A stretch of DNA of 64,000 nt. It comes from an uncultured Bacteroides sp. GTDB taxonomy: Bacteria > Bacteroidota > Bacteroidia > Bacteroidales > Bacteroidaceae. Shown piece by piece: positions 17,439 through 26,153 of this stretch; the first letter of the stretch is position 1; each line of letters begins with the position of its first letter. A program made the position numbers and the translations under genes. The notes below the pieces were generated by a model. The model saw nothing but the letters and a program-made list of their open reading frames with translations, was not told the origin of the DNA and made no database searches. Location: assembly GCA_958477465.1 (NCBI GenBank), contig CAUEFX010000004.1, forward strand, positions 62,001 through 126,000, in the 5' to 3' direction.

Positions 17439-17487
17439 AAAATCGAAAGAGCCCTGTCGCAACTTGCGGCAGGGCTCTTTCGATTTT
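17439..17487 (+). terminator. trp attenuator
   Basis: The left arm 17439-17460 and right arm 17466-17487 pair over 22 positions (one G-U) around the loop AACTT. The right arm ends in CTCTTTCGATTTT, giving the U-rich tail within the stem end. A competing pairing of 17385-17390 with 17454-17459, plus GCTC 17406-17409 with GAGC 17449-17452, would open the terminator. A small stem CCC-TTAC (17372-17379) with GTAAGGG (17393-17399) could act as the pause or protector hairpin. trpB starts 66 bases downstream. Confidence 0.85.
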
Positions 17488-17553
17488 CCGGCCATTGGCA
17501 AAGTTCGGATTGCCGGTATCAACAAACAGAGTTTAATTATAAAAAGGAAATAT

Positions 17554-18732
17554 ATGAAAAGTTATCAAGTTGACAAAGACGGTTACTATGGAGAATTCGG
17601 CGGAGCATACATCCCCGAAATACTCCACAAATGTGTAGAGGAACTGACCAACACCTACCTGTCCGTATTGAATGACGAAAGTTTCAAGCAGGAGTTCGAC
17701 CACCTGTTGCGTGATTATGTGGGCCGTCCTTCCCCACTCTATTTAGCACATCGCCTATCGGAAAAGTACGGATGCAAAATATATCTGAAACGAGAGGATC
17801 TCAATCATACGGGAGCCCACAAAATAAACAACACCATCGGACAGATACTCCTGGCACGCCGCATGGGAAAGACACGTATCATCGCCGAAACGGGAGCCGG
17901 ACAACACGGTGTGGCAACAGCTACCGTCTGTGCACTGATGAATATGGAATGCATTGTCTACATGGGAAAGACAGATGTGGAACGCCAACACATCAATGTG
18001 GAAAAGATGAAAATGCTCGGAGCGACAGTCGTTCCGGTGACATCGGGAAACATGACCCTGAAAGATGCCACCAACGAAGCCATACGTGACTGGTGCTGTC
18101 ATCCGGCAGATACCTATTACATCATCGGCTCTACAGTCGGCCCGCACCCGTATCCGGATATGGTAGCACGCCTGCAATCGGTTATCAGTGAAGAGATAAA
18201 AAAACAGTTGAAAGAAAAAGAAGGACGCGATTACCCCGATTACCTGATTGCCTGTGTAGGGGGTGGCAGCAATGCAGCAGGCACGATCTATCATTATCTG
18301 GATGACGAACGCGTACGCATCGTATTGGCGGAAGCCGGAGGTAAAGGAGTAGAAACCGGACAGACTGCGGCCACCATCCAACTGGGTAAAATGGGTATCA
18401 TCCATGGAGCACGGACTTTCGTTATCCAGAACGAGGACGGACAGATAGAAGAGCCGTATTCCATTTCCGCCGGATTGGACTACCCCGGCATCGGCCCGAT
18501 ACATGCCAACCTTGCCTCACAACACCGGGCTACGGTAGTGGCAATCAATGACGATGAAGCCATAGAAGCCGCCTACGAACTGACCAAACTCGAAGGCATC
18601 ATCCCGGCACTGGAATCGGCACACGCTCTCGGAGCATTGAAGAAAATCAAATTCAAACCGGAAGATGTGGTGGTATTGACCGTTTCGGGACGAGGAGACA
18701 AAGATATTGAGACCTACTTAACGTTCGCTTGA
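17554..18732 (+). CDS. trpB: tryptophan synthase beta chain
   Basis: This 392-residue PLP enzyme condenses indole with serine. The start at 17554 ([22 protein letters not shown]) is supported by AAAAAGGAAA upstream and by the family N-terminus. The longer open frame runs back through the attenuator and is not used. Lys90 in [10 protein letters not shown] is the PLP Schiff-base residue, and GGGSNAAG binds the phosphate. trpB is the first gene of the operon and its partner trpA the last, so the two subunits of one enzyme are separated by five genes. Confidence 0.96.
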   Translation: MKSYQVDKDGYYGEFGGAYIPEILHKCVEELTNTYLSVLNDESFKQEFDHLLRDYVGRPSPLYLAHRLSEKYGCKIYLKREDLNHTGAHKINNTIGQILLARRMGKTRIIAETGAGQHGVATATVCALMNMECIVYMGKTDVERQHINVEKMKMLGATVVPVTSGNMTLKDATNEAIRDWCCHPADTYYIIGSTVGPHPYPDMVARLQSVISEEIKKQLKEKEGRDYPDYLIACVGGGSNAAGTIYHYLDDERVRIVLAEAGGKGVETGQTAATIQLGKMGIIHGARTFVIQNEDGQIEEPYSISAGLDYPGIGPIHANLASQHRATVVAINDDEAIEAAYELTKLEGIIPALESAHALGALKKIKFKPEDVVVLTVSGRGDKDIETYLTFA

Positions 18733-18762
18733 ATTTTACCCAACCATTAAACAGATAAAATC

Positions 18763-20169
18763 GTGAAAACATTTTCCTATAAAACCAATAGCAAACAGGT
18801 GCTCGGTGATTTGCATACACCGGTAAGCATCTATCTCAAAGTGCGGGATATGTATCCGCAATCCGCACTGATGGAAAGTTCGGATTTTCATGCCGGAGAA
18901 AACTCCATGTCCTACATCGCCCTCTGCCCGTTGGCAAGCATCGGCATCAACAATGACATCGTCACTACCACCAACCCCGACAACACCCGGGAAGAAAAAC
19001 CGCTGACGGAAACATTCACCGTAGAAAAGGCCATCAACGAATTCATCTCCCGTTTTCATGTAACGGGGGAACACCGGGAAGCATACGGCCTTTACGGATA
19101 TACCACGTTCAATGCCGTAAAATACTTCGAACACATCCCCATCAAAGAGAGCCACGATGAGATGAATGATGCACCGGACATACTGTATATCCTTTACAAA
19201 TATGTCCTCATCTTCAATCATTTCAAAAACGAGCTGACGCTGGTAGAGATACTCGGCGAAGAGGAAGAAAGCGGATTGGCACAATTGGAAGCCGCCATCG
19301 AGAACCGGAATTACGCATCGTATAATTTTTCGGTGACCGGTCCGGTAAGAAGTCCTATTACAGACGAGCAACACAAAGCGAATATCCGTAAAGGAATAGC
19401 ACACTGCCTCCGCGGAGATGTGTTCCAAATCGTGCTTTCCCGAAGATTCATCCAACCTTACGCGGGAGACGACTTCAAAGTGTACCGTGCACTGCGCAGC
19501 ATCAACCCCTCTCCGTATCTGTTTTACTTCGACTTCGGCGGCTACCGGATTTTCGGTTCTTCACCCGAGACTCACTGCAAAATTGAGGGAAAACAGGCCT
19601 GCATCGATCCGATTGCCGGGACAACCCGCCGCACCGGCGATTCCATAAAAGACAAAGAGCTGGCTCAGGCACTGCTTGCCGACCCGAAAGAGAATGCAGA
19701 ACATGTGATGCTGGTAGATCTGGCACGGAATGACCTTAGCCGGAATTGCCACGACGTACAGGTGGTATTCTATAAAGAACCGCAATATTACAGCCACGTC
19801 ATCCACCTCGTCAGCCGGGTCAGCGGAATATTGGACGAACAAAGCAATTCGATGAAAACCTTCATCGACACATTCCCGGCAGGCACACTCAGTGGTGCAC
19901 CCAAGGTGCGCGCTATGCAACTTATCAGCGAGATAGAACCTCACAACCGCGGCGCTTACGGCGGCTGCATCGGATTCATCGGATTGAACGGTGACTTAAA
20001 CCAAGCAATCACCATCCGTACTTTTGTCAGCCGCAACAACGAACTATGGCTGCAAGCCGGAGGAGGCATTGTAGCCCGTAGTCAGGACGAATATGAATTA
20101 CAGGAAGTAAACAATAAGCTGGGGGCATTGAAAAAAGCAATCGATCTGGCAGTAACGCTCAAAAACTGA
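18763..20169 (+). CDS. trpE: anthranilate synthase component I
   Basis: A 468-residue protein starting with GTG at 18763 (MKTFSYKTNSKQVLGDLHTPVSIYLKV). The N-terminal domain holds the region of the tryptophan feedback site (LMESSDFHAGENSMSYI). The C-terminal chorismate-binding domain has IVLSRRFIQPY, GSSPETHCKI, DPIAGTTRRTG, LVDLARNDLSR and TFPAGTLSGAPKVRAM. With TrpG it makes anthranilate from chorismate and glutamine. trpG follows after 5 bases. Confidence 0.96.
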   Translation: MKTFSYKTNSKQVLGDLHTPVSIYLKVRDMYPQSALMESSDFHAGENSMSYIALCPLASIGINNDIVTTTNPDNTREEKPLTETFTVEKAINEFISRFHVTGEHREAYGLYGYTTFNAVKYFEHIPIKESHDEMNDAPDILYILYKYVLIFNHFKNELTLVEILGEEEESGLAQLEAAIENRNYASYNFSVTGPVRSPITDEQHKANIRKGIAHCLRGDVFQIVLSRRFIQPYAGDDFKVYRALRSINPSPYLFYFDFGGYRIFGSSPETHCKIEGKQACIDPIAGTTRRTGDSIKDKELAQALLADPKENAEHVMLVDLARNDLSRNCHDVQVVFYKEPQYYSHVIHLVSRVSGILDEQSNSMKTFIDTFPAGTLSGAPKVRAMQLISEIEPHNRGAYGGCIGFIGLNGDLNQAITIRTFVSRNNELWLQAGGGIVARSQDEYELQEVNNKLGALKKAIDLAVTLKN

Positions 20170-20174
20170 AGACA

Positions 20175-20741
20175 ATGAAAATTTTACTTTTAGACAACTA
20201 TGACTCTTTCACTTACAACCTGCTGCATGTGGTGAAAGAACTCGGATACACCGATATAGAGGTATTCCGTAACGACCGGATAAGCCTTGATGAAGTAGAC
20301 CGCTTCGACAAAATCATACTCTCCCCCGGTCCCGGCATCCCCGCAGAAGCCGGCCTGCTCCTACCGATCATAAAACAATATGCACCGACCAAGAGCATAT
20401 TAGGCGTCTGCCTCGGACACCAGGCCATCGGTGAAGTATTCGGAGCCACACTCGAAAATCTGGTGGAGGTATACCATGGCGTGCAAACCGTCATCGATAT
20501 AACCAGAAAAGATACATTGTTCCAAGGTTTAGACCGCGAGATTCCCGTGGGGCGTTATCACTCCTGGGTGGTCAGCCGCAACCACTTTCCCGCCTGTCTG
20601 GAAATCACGGCAGAGAGCAAAGAGGGACAAATCATGGCATTGCGCCATCGCACATACGATGTACACGGCATCCAGTTTCATCCCGAATCAGTACTCACGC
20701 CACAAGGAAAAACCATCATCCGCAATTTCTTAAAAGCATAA
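20175..20741 (+). CDS. trpG: anthranilate synthase component II (glutamine amidotransferase)
   Basis: This 188-residue class I amidotransferase delivers ammonia to TrpE. The catalytic triad is visible: Cys79 in GVCLGHQAIGE and the His/Glu pair in GIQFHPESVLT. The oxyanion PGPG motif follows in LSPGPGIPAEAG. It is a free-standing subunit, not fused to trpE or trpD. trpD starts 4 bases after its stop. Confidence 0.96.
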   Translation: MKILLLDNYDSFTYNLLHVVKELGYTDIEVFRNDRISLDEVDRFDKIILSPGPGIPAEAGLLLPIIKQYAPTKSILGVCLGHQAIGEVFGATLENLVEVYHGVQTVIDITRKDTLFQGLDREIPVGRYHSWVVSRNHFPACLEITAESKEGQIMALRHRTYDVHGIQFHPESVLTPQGKTIIRNFLKA

Positions 20742-20745
20742 ATGT

Positions 20746-21741
20746 ATGAAACAGATTCTATATAAACTTTTCGAACATCAATACCTGGGACGGGAAGAAG
20801 CCCGCACCATCCTGCAAAACATAGCACAAGGAAAGTACAACGATGCACAGGTCGCTTCACTGATCACCGTTTTCTTGATGCGTAATATTTCCGTTGAAGA
20901 ATTATGCGGGTTTCGCGATGCATTATTGGAGATGCGCCTGCCGGTAGACCTCAGCGACTTTTCTCCGATAGACATCGTCGGTACGGGAGGAGACGGCAAA
21001 AACACATTCAATATCTCGACTGCTGCCTGCTTTACCGTGGCGGGAGCCGGATTTCCGGTTGTGAAACACGGCAATTACGGTGCTACATCCGTCAGCGGCG
21101 CCAGCAATGTGATGGAGCAACATGGGGTGAAGTTCACCACCGACGTTGATAAACTGCGCCGTTCCATAGAGAAATGCAACATCGCCTATCTGCACGCTCC
21201 CCTCTTCAATCCGGCGTTAAAGGCGGTAGCTCCGGTACGGAAAGCGCTGGCCGTACGTACTTTTTTCAACATGCTCGGTCCGTTGGTTAATCCGGTATTG
21301 CCGTCATATCAGTTGTTAGGCGTTTACAATCTGCCTCTGCTTCGTTTATACAACTACACCTATCAGGAAGGCAATACAAAATTTGCCGTAGTCCACAGTC
21401 TCGACGGATACGATGAAATTTCGCTGACCGGCGAGTTCAAGGTGGCAACCTGCGACAGTGAGAAAATCTACACTCCGGAAAGCCTCCATCTCCACCGCTA
21501 TACGGAGAACGACCTGGACGGAGGAAACACTCCGGAAGACGCAGCCAGGATATTCGATAATGTCATGGCCAACCGTGCTACCGAAGCACAAAAAGAGGTG
21601 GTGATCGTAAATGCCGCCTTTGCCATCCATGTGATTTGTCCGGAAAAGCCGATAGAAGAATGCATTGACCTGGCACGACAGTCGTTGGAAAGCGGCAGAG
21701 CGCAAGCCACCCTCCGGAAGTTTATAGAACTTAATCAATAG
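20746..21741 (+). CDS. trpD: anthranilate phosphoribosyltransferase
   Basis: This 331-residue protein transfers the phosphoribosyl group of PRPP to anthranilate. The PRPP-binding GTGGDGKNTFNIST motif and the KHGNYGATSVSGASNVMEQHGV region are intact. The N-terminal helical domain (LFEHQYLGREEARTIL) and overall length are standard. It is tightly packed between trpG (4 bases) and trpC (6 bases), indicating translational coupling. Confidence 0.96.
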   Translation: MKQILYKLFEHQYLGREEARTILQNIAQGKYNDAQVASLITVFLMRNISVEELCGFRDALLEMRLPVDLSDFSPIDIVGTGGDGKNTFNISTAACFTVAGAGFPVVKHGNYGATSVSGASNVMEQHGVKFTTDVDKLRRSIEKCNIAYLHAPLFNPALKAVAPVRKALAVRTFFNMLGPLVNPVLPSYQLLGVYNLPLLRLYNYTYQEGNTKFAVVHSLDGYDEISLTGEFKVATCDSEKIYTPESLHLHRYTENDLDGGNTPEDAARIFDNVMANRATEAQKEVVIVNAAFAIHVICPEKPIEECIDLARQSLESGRAQATLRKFIELNQ

Positions 21742-21747
21742 AAGACA

Positions 21748-22536
21748 ATGAAAGATATATTATCCGAAATCATCGCACACAAGCGCAAGGAAGTAGAGTT
21801 GCAGAAACAGGCGATCTCCATCGAACAGCTTTCCGAGGGTATCGACGATCTGCTTCCAGCCCGCTCCATGAAGCAGGCCATCGCCTCTTCTCCGACAGGT
21901 ATCATTGCAGAGTTCAAACGCCGGTCGCCCTCCAAAGGATGGATAAAGGAGAATGCCCGTCCGGAAGAGATCGTTCCTGCGTATGCCGTTTCCGGAGCCT
22001 CGGCCGTCTCCATTCTCACGGATGAGATGTTTTTTGGCGGTACCCTGCGGGACATTCATACAGCGCGCCCTTTGGTGAACCTGCCCATCCTGAGAAAAGA
22101 TTTCGTCATTGACGAATACCAGCTTTATCAGGCACGTATCGTAGGAGCCGATGCCGTGCTGCTGATTGCCGCCGTCCTGGAACGGACCCAATGCCGCGCT
22201 TTGGCAGACAAGGCCCATGAACTCGGTTTGGAGGTGCTACTCGAAATCCACAGCGCCGAAGAATTACCTTATATATATAAAGGTATAGACATGGTAGGTA
22301 TCAACAATCGCAACTTGGGCAGTTTCCATACGGATGTGGCCAACTCTTTCCGCTTGGCGGAACAACTGCCGCAAGATACGGTACTGGTATCCGAGAGTGG
22401 CATCTCACAGCCGGCAACCGTTTCCCGCCTCCATGATGCCGGCTTCAGAGGCTTCCTGATTGGAGAGACCTTTATGCGGACCGAAAAGCCGGGCGAGACC
22501 CTGAAAGAATTCATATTGCAGATAAACAAGCAGTAA
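21748..22536 (+). CDS. trpC: indole-3-glycerol-phosphate synthase
   Basis: A 262-residue TIM barrel that cyclises CdRP to indole-3-glycerol phosphate. Signatures are EFKRRSPSKGWI (substrate-binding/catalytic Lys), VSILTDEMFFGG, LRKDFVIDEYQ with the catalytic Lys, and GINNRNLGSF. It is a single-function enzyme, with TrpF encoded separately 17 bases downstream, unlike the TrpC-TrpF fusion of enterobacteria. Confidence 0.96.
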   Translation: MKDILSEIIAHKRKEVELQKQAISIEQLSEGIDDLLPARSMKQAIASSPTGIIAEFKRRSPSKGWIKENARPEEIVPAYAVSGASAVSILTDEMFFGGTLRDIHTARPLVNLPILRKDFVIDEYQLYQARIVGADAVLLIAAVLERTQCRALADKAHELGLEVLLEIHSAEELPYIYKGIDMVGINNRNLGSFHTDVANSFRLAEQLPQDTVLVSESGISQPATVSRLHDAGFRGFLIGETFMRTEKPGETLKEFILQINKQ

Positions 22537-22553
22537 CCAACTATCTTTTGTGA

Positions 22554-23180
22554 ATGATGATAAACGGTAAATTAATAAAAGTATGTGGCATGCAGGATGG
22601 AGAAAACATCCGTCAGACGGAAATGCTGAACATCGACATGATCGGTTTCATCTTCTATCCCAAATCCCCCCGTTGCATTTATGAGATGCCCGACTACCTG
22701 CCCGTGCACGCCCGGCGCGTAGGTGTCTTTGTGAACGAGTCCAGACAGACAATAGATATGTTTGCCGACCGTTTCGGGCTGAACTTTATCCAGCTTCACG
22801 GACATGAATCACCGGAATATTGCCGTTCGCTCCAGTTAAACGGCTTCAAGCTGATAAAGGCCTTTTCCATTGCCGGACCCAAGGACTTGCATCCCGTTTA
22901 TGATTACGAGAAGTATTGCGATTACTTTCTCTTCGACACCAAATGCCAGCAGTACGGCGGTTCGGGCAATCAATTCGACTGGAACATTTTACGTGCCTAT
23001 AACGGCGATACTCCTTTCCTGCTCAGCGGCGGCATCAACCCGTACTGTGCAAAAGCCCTTCGGGAATTCCATCATCCCCGTCTGGCAGGTTATGATCTGA
23101 ACAGCCGCTTCGAGACAAAGCCGGGGAGAAAAGATACGGAACGTATCTGCCAGTTTCTAAACGAATTACGTCAACAATAA
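22554..23180 (+). CDS. trpF: phosphoribosylanthranilate isomerase
   Basis: A 208-residue TIM barrel that isomerises phosphoribosylanthranilate. The catalytic Cys lies in KVCGMQ near the N-terminus, the catalytic Asp is expected in FDTKCQQYGGSG, and the phosphate-binding loop reads LSGGINPYC. The frame starts with two adjacent ATG codons (22554 and 22557), either of which gives a normal protein. trpF lies after trpC, although it acts before it in the pathway. Confidence 0.94.
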   Translation: MMINGKLIKVCGMQDGENIRQTEMLNIDMIGFIFYPKSPRCIYEMPDYLPVHARRVGVFVNESRQTIDMFADRFGLNFIQLHGHESPEYCRSLQLNGFKLIKAFSIAGPKDLHPVYDYEKYCDYFLFDTKCQQYGGSGNQFDWNILRAYNGDTPFLLSGGINPYCAKALREFHHPRLAGYDLNSRFETKPGRKDTERICQFLNELRQQ

Positions 23181-23192
23181 AAAACAAAGTAT

Positions 23193-23963
23193 ATGAACCG
23201 AATTAACCAACTTTTCAATAGTGACAGGAAAGACCTGTTATCCATCTATTTTTGTGCAGGTGCTCCTACTCTGAACGGTACAGCCGACGTTATCCGCACC
23301 CTTGAGAAACACGGTGTGAGCATGATCGAAATCGGCATTCCTTTCAGTGACCCGATGGCCGATGGTATTGTCATACAAAATGCTGCCACACAGGCCCTCC
23401 GCAATGGGATGTCGTTGAAATTGCTCTTTGAGCAGCTCCGCGACATTCGCAAGGATGTAAATATCCCACTCATTCTTATGGGGTATCTGAACCCGATCAT
23501 GCAGTTTGGCTTCGAGAATTTCTGCCGTAAGTGTGTGGAATGCGGTATCGACGGAGTCATTATCCCCGATCTCCCCTTCCGCGATTACCAGAAATACTAC
23601 CGCCCCATCGCCGAACGCCATGACATCAAAGTAATCATGCTGATCACTCCCGAAACCAGCGAAGAGCGTGTCCGGGATATCGATGCCCATACGGACGGAT
23701 TTATCTACATGGTGTCCTCGGCAGCTACCACCGGAGCACAGCAGGATTTCGATACGCAAAAACGTGCCTATTTCAAAAAGATAGACGACATGAAACTGCG
23801 CAACCCGCGCATGGTAGGTTTCGGCATCTCCAACAAAGCGACTTTCCAGGCTGCCTGCGACAATGCTCGCGGAGGCATCATCGGAAGCCGTTTCGTCACT
23901 TTATTAGATGAAGAAAAAGATCCCGAAAAGGCCATTCTACGGCTGCTGGAAGCCATCCGGTGA
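23193..23963 (+). CDS. trpA: tryptophan synthase alpha chain
   Basis: A 256-residue TIM barrel that cleaves indole-3-glycerol phosphate and channels indole to TrpB. The catalytic Glu is in MIEIGIPFSDPMADGIVIQ, with the second acid in VIIPDLPFRDY, and the phosphate site contains GFGISNKATF. It is the last gene of the operon, 12 bases after trpF. No canonical terminator follows, only a long imperfect inverted repeat at 24002. Confidence 0.96.
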   Translation: MNRINQLFNSDRKDLLSIYFCAGAPTLNGTADVIRTLEKHGVSMIEIGIPFSDPMADGIVIQNAATQALRNGMSLKLLFEQLRDIRKDVNIPLILMGYLNPIMQFGFENFCRKCVECGIDGVIIPDLPFRDYQKYYRPIAERHDIKVIMLITPETSEERVRDIDAHTDGFIYMVSSAATTGAQQDFDTQKRAYFKKIDDMKLRNPRMVGFGISNKATFQAACDNARGGIIGSRFVTLLDEEKDPEKAILRLLEAIR

Positions 23964-24001
23964 CCTATGGGTTATCGGCCGTTCCACCCTTACTACAGAC
24001 C

Positions 24002-24045
24002 GGACTGCACTCCTGAAGTTTATACCCACTTTCGGGGTGCAGTTC
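24002..24045. repeat. imperfect 18-bp inverted repeat after trpA
   Basis: Arms 24002-24019 and 24028-24045 share ACTGCAC/GTGCAGT and AAGT/ACTT around an 8-base loop, with about four non-pairing or wobble positions. No T-run follows. It may be the 3' end structure of the trp mRNA or a decayed terminator. Confidence 0.45.
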
Positions 24046-24156
24046 AGCCATCCGGACCTCAAGCGGTGCAATACGGGGCATTATGTCGGATTGAGGTTGA
24101 TCCGTAATTCATAATCCGTAATTCACAAATCATAGTTCGTAAATCACATTTTTTCG

Positions 24157-24164
24157 TATCTTTG
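24157..24164 (+). promoter_or_regulatory. -7 element of ansA promoter
   Basis: TATCTTTG at 24157-24164 matches TAnnTTTG, 29 bases before the ansA ATG. The bases just upstream (24105-24150) are made of ATTCATAATC/GTAATTCACAAATC words of the AT-rich repeat family. Confidence 0.65.
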
Positions 24165-24192
24165 CTGCCGATTTAACAAGAAAGCCATAAAT

Positions 24193-25242
24193 ATGATAGC
24201 CAACTACCCTTCCGTTTTATTGATATATACCGGAGGAACTATCGGAATGATAGAAAATCCGGAGACCGGTGCTTTGGAAAATTTTGACTTCGACCATCTG
24301 TTAAAACATGTCCCCGAACTGAAACGCTTCAATTATCGGATCTCCTCTTATCAATTCGATCCGCCTATCGACTCTTCGGACATGGAACCTCTCTACTGGG
24401 CCAAACTTGTGAAAATCATCAACTACAATTACGATAACTTCGACGGCTTTGTCATCTTGCACGGGACGGACACAATGGCCTACACTGCCTCGGCCTTGAG
24501 CTTTATGCTCGAAAATCTAAGCAAACCGGTTATTCTTACCGGATCCCAACTTCCGATAGGAACACTGCGAACCGACGGAAAAGAAAACCTGATAACAGCA
24601 ATCGAAATAGCCGCTGCCAAAAATGCAAACGGCACAGCAATGGTTCCGGAAGTATGTATCTTCTTTGAAAACCACCTGATGCGTGGTAACCGCACCACCA
24701 AAATCAATGCGGAAAACTTCAATGCTTTCCGTTCTTTCAACTATCCGGCATTGGCACGTGTCGGCATTCATATCAAGTATGAACCGAACCTCATTCACAA
24801 ACCGGATCCGACAAAAGCCTTGAAACCGCACTATCTGTTTGATACCAATGTGGTCATATTAACCCTTTTCCCCGGTATACAAGAGCGTATCGTCACCTCC
24901 CTGCTCCATGTAGAAGGACTGAAGGCCGTGGTGCTGAAGACTTTCGGTTCGGGCAATGCTCCGCAAAAGCCGTGGTTCATAGAACAACTGAAAGCTGCTA
25001 CCGAACGGGGAATCATTATTGTCAATATCACCCAATGCAGTTCGGGAGCCGTGGAAATGGAACGTTATGAAACAGGTATCCAATTGCTACAGGCCGGCGT
25101 TATCAGTGGTTATGACAGCACACCGGAATGTGCGGTAACGAAACTGATGTTCCTGCTCGGACACGGATTAAGCAACAAAGAAATCAGATATAAAATGAAC
25201 TCCTGCCTGATTGGAGAAATAACCAAACCCAATCAGGAATGA
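24193..25242 (+). CDS. ansA: type I L-asparaginase
   Basis: This 349-residue protein hydrolyses asparagine to aspartate and ammonia. The nucleophilic threonine lies in IYTGGTIGM near the N-terminus. The second catalytic block is FVILHGTDTMAYTASALSFML, followed by LTGSQLPIGTLRTDGKENL. There is no signal peptide, so it is cytoplasmic (type I, low affinity). It has its own promoter and no tight partner. Confidence 0.94.
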   Translation: MIANYPSVLLIYTGGTIGMIENPETGALENFDFDHLLKHVPELKRFNYRISSYQFDPPIDSSDMEPLYWAKLVKIINYNYDNFDGFVILHGTDTMAYTASALSFMLENLSKPVILTGSQLPIGTLRTDGKENLITAIEIAAAKNANGTAMVPEVCIFFENHLMRGNRTTKINAENFNAFRSFNYPALARVGIHIKYEPNLIHKPDPTKALKPHYLFDTNVVILTLFPGIQERIVTSLLHVEGLKAVVLKTFGSGNAPQKPWFIEQLKAATERGIIIVNITQCSSGAVEMERYETGIQLLQAGVISGYDSTPECAVTKLMFLLGHGLSNKEIRYKMNSCLIGEITKPNQE

Positions 25243-25359
25243 AACCATGTCATCGCAACAAGGCGACATTGAATGGATTTTCGCATCCGGAGAGACACTC
25301 TTTAAAAAGTGTTTATAACACCAAAAGAAGCCTGTCTCCCGAACCTACAAGGGAGGGTG

Positions 25360-25490
25360 AAAAACATGTAGCATCTTTCAGAAAAACATATAACGTCTTT
25401 CAAAAAAAGATGTTATGTCTTTTAAAAAAAGATATAGCATCTTTCAAAAAAACATATAGCATCTTTCCCAAAAAGATGTTATGTCTTTTT
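25360..25490 (+). repeat. six-unit tandem array of 21-23 bp repeats
   Basis: Units approximate AAAAAAACATATAGCATCTTT, with variants such as AAAAGATGTTATGTCTTTT. Many are internally palindromic (AAAGA ... TCTTT). The array starts 117 bases after the ansA stop and ends next to CCAGGGGGCTG. A four-unit array of the same type lies at 48088-48180 in the same orientation relative to its upstream gene (nanT, minus strand). There are no unique spacers, so it is not a CRISPR. Confidence 0.8.
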
Positions 25491-25535
25491 CCAGGGGGCT
25501 GAATTGTTCTGAAAACAGCCTATATCCTATCTGTT

Positions 25536-25770
25536 TTTACCCCTTTCACCGCCTTCACCTTTTCCCCACAAAGCCTTTATCATCGCAGTTGTAAGGTGAA
25601 CCCTCACTCGGCACAGTCTTCAAGAATCATGAATCCGGTCCTTACGAGTCATCGGCACGCTTATCATCGGCTATAAGCACGGTGTATGTAGACACAGGGC
25701 ACCCCTTCACCCTCTATTGCCGATGAATAAGGCGATTGAGCAAAAAGGTGAAGGCGGTGAAGGGGGTAAA
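25536..25770. repeat. 235-bp MITE-like element with 28-bp terminal inverted repeats
   Basis: The left end 25536-25563 and right end 25743-25770 are inverted copies with one difference over 28 bases (core TTCACCGCCTTCACC). The interior has a small CTTAT/ATAAG hairpin and no open frame of note. There is no obvious target duplication. It could be a non-autonomous transposon or a long structured RNA. Confidence 0.6.
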
Positions 25771-26089
25771 TTCATACTGCATTCAAGCAATATGCTTTAC
25801 CGGACAAACAAATATACACCTGATATCGCATAATGAGCAAGCATTCACTCCATGTGCTCTCTTTTTATAAACATAAACAAGACCCGGCAAACAAGATATA
25901 CAATTTATAGAAATAAAAAAGGAATGACCGTATTTTCCATCGAATTATATTTCACTAATAAGCAAACAGTTATACACAATAAACAAATCCCGATAAAAAG
26001 TTGTCATATTTATCCACCACACATTTAAAAATCGTTAACGCGCATATATTTCCTTATACAACAAGAATACATTATAAATTAATAATGAG

Positions 26090-26097
26090 TACCTTTG
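26090..26097 (+). promoter_or_regulatory. -7 element for the LruC lipoprotein gene
   Basis: TACCTTTG at 26090-26097 matches TAnnTTTG, 57 bases upstream of the ATG at 26154. It lies inside the longest open frame (from 26001) and so argues against upstream starts. Confidence 0.65.
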
Positions 26098-26153
26098 CGC
26101 CCAATAACAAACTAAGACTTGTTATCTGTAGTAATCAAAACAAACACTCGACT

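Larger units (their letters stand above)
25243..26153. other. 0.9-kb gene-free stretch with repeats
   Basis: No credible gene is present. The stretch holds, in order, a six-unit tandem array (25360-25490), a 235-bp inverted-repeat element (25536-25770), about 320 bases of AT-rich sequence without recognisable features, and the promoter of the lipoprotein gene at 26090. The 87-codon open frame at its left edge mostly translates the tandem array and is not a gene. Confidence 0.7.

Noticed and set aside
23908..24114. 68-codon frame overlapping the end of trpA
   Set aside because: It overlaps trpA in another frame and runs through an inverted repeat; no support.
25360..25490. CRISPR array
   Set aside because: Units are contiguous and palindromic with no unique spacers, and no cas genes are present.
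25239..25502. 87-codon frame after ansA
   Set aside because: Half of it is the translation of the tandem array (repeated Lys/Phe/Met words), so it is an artefact of the repeats.
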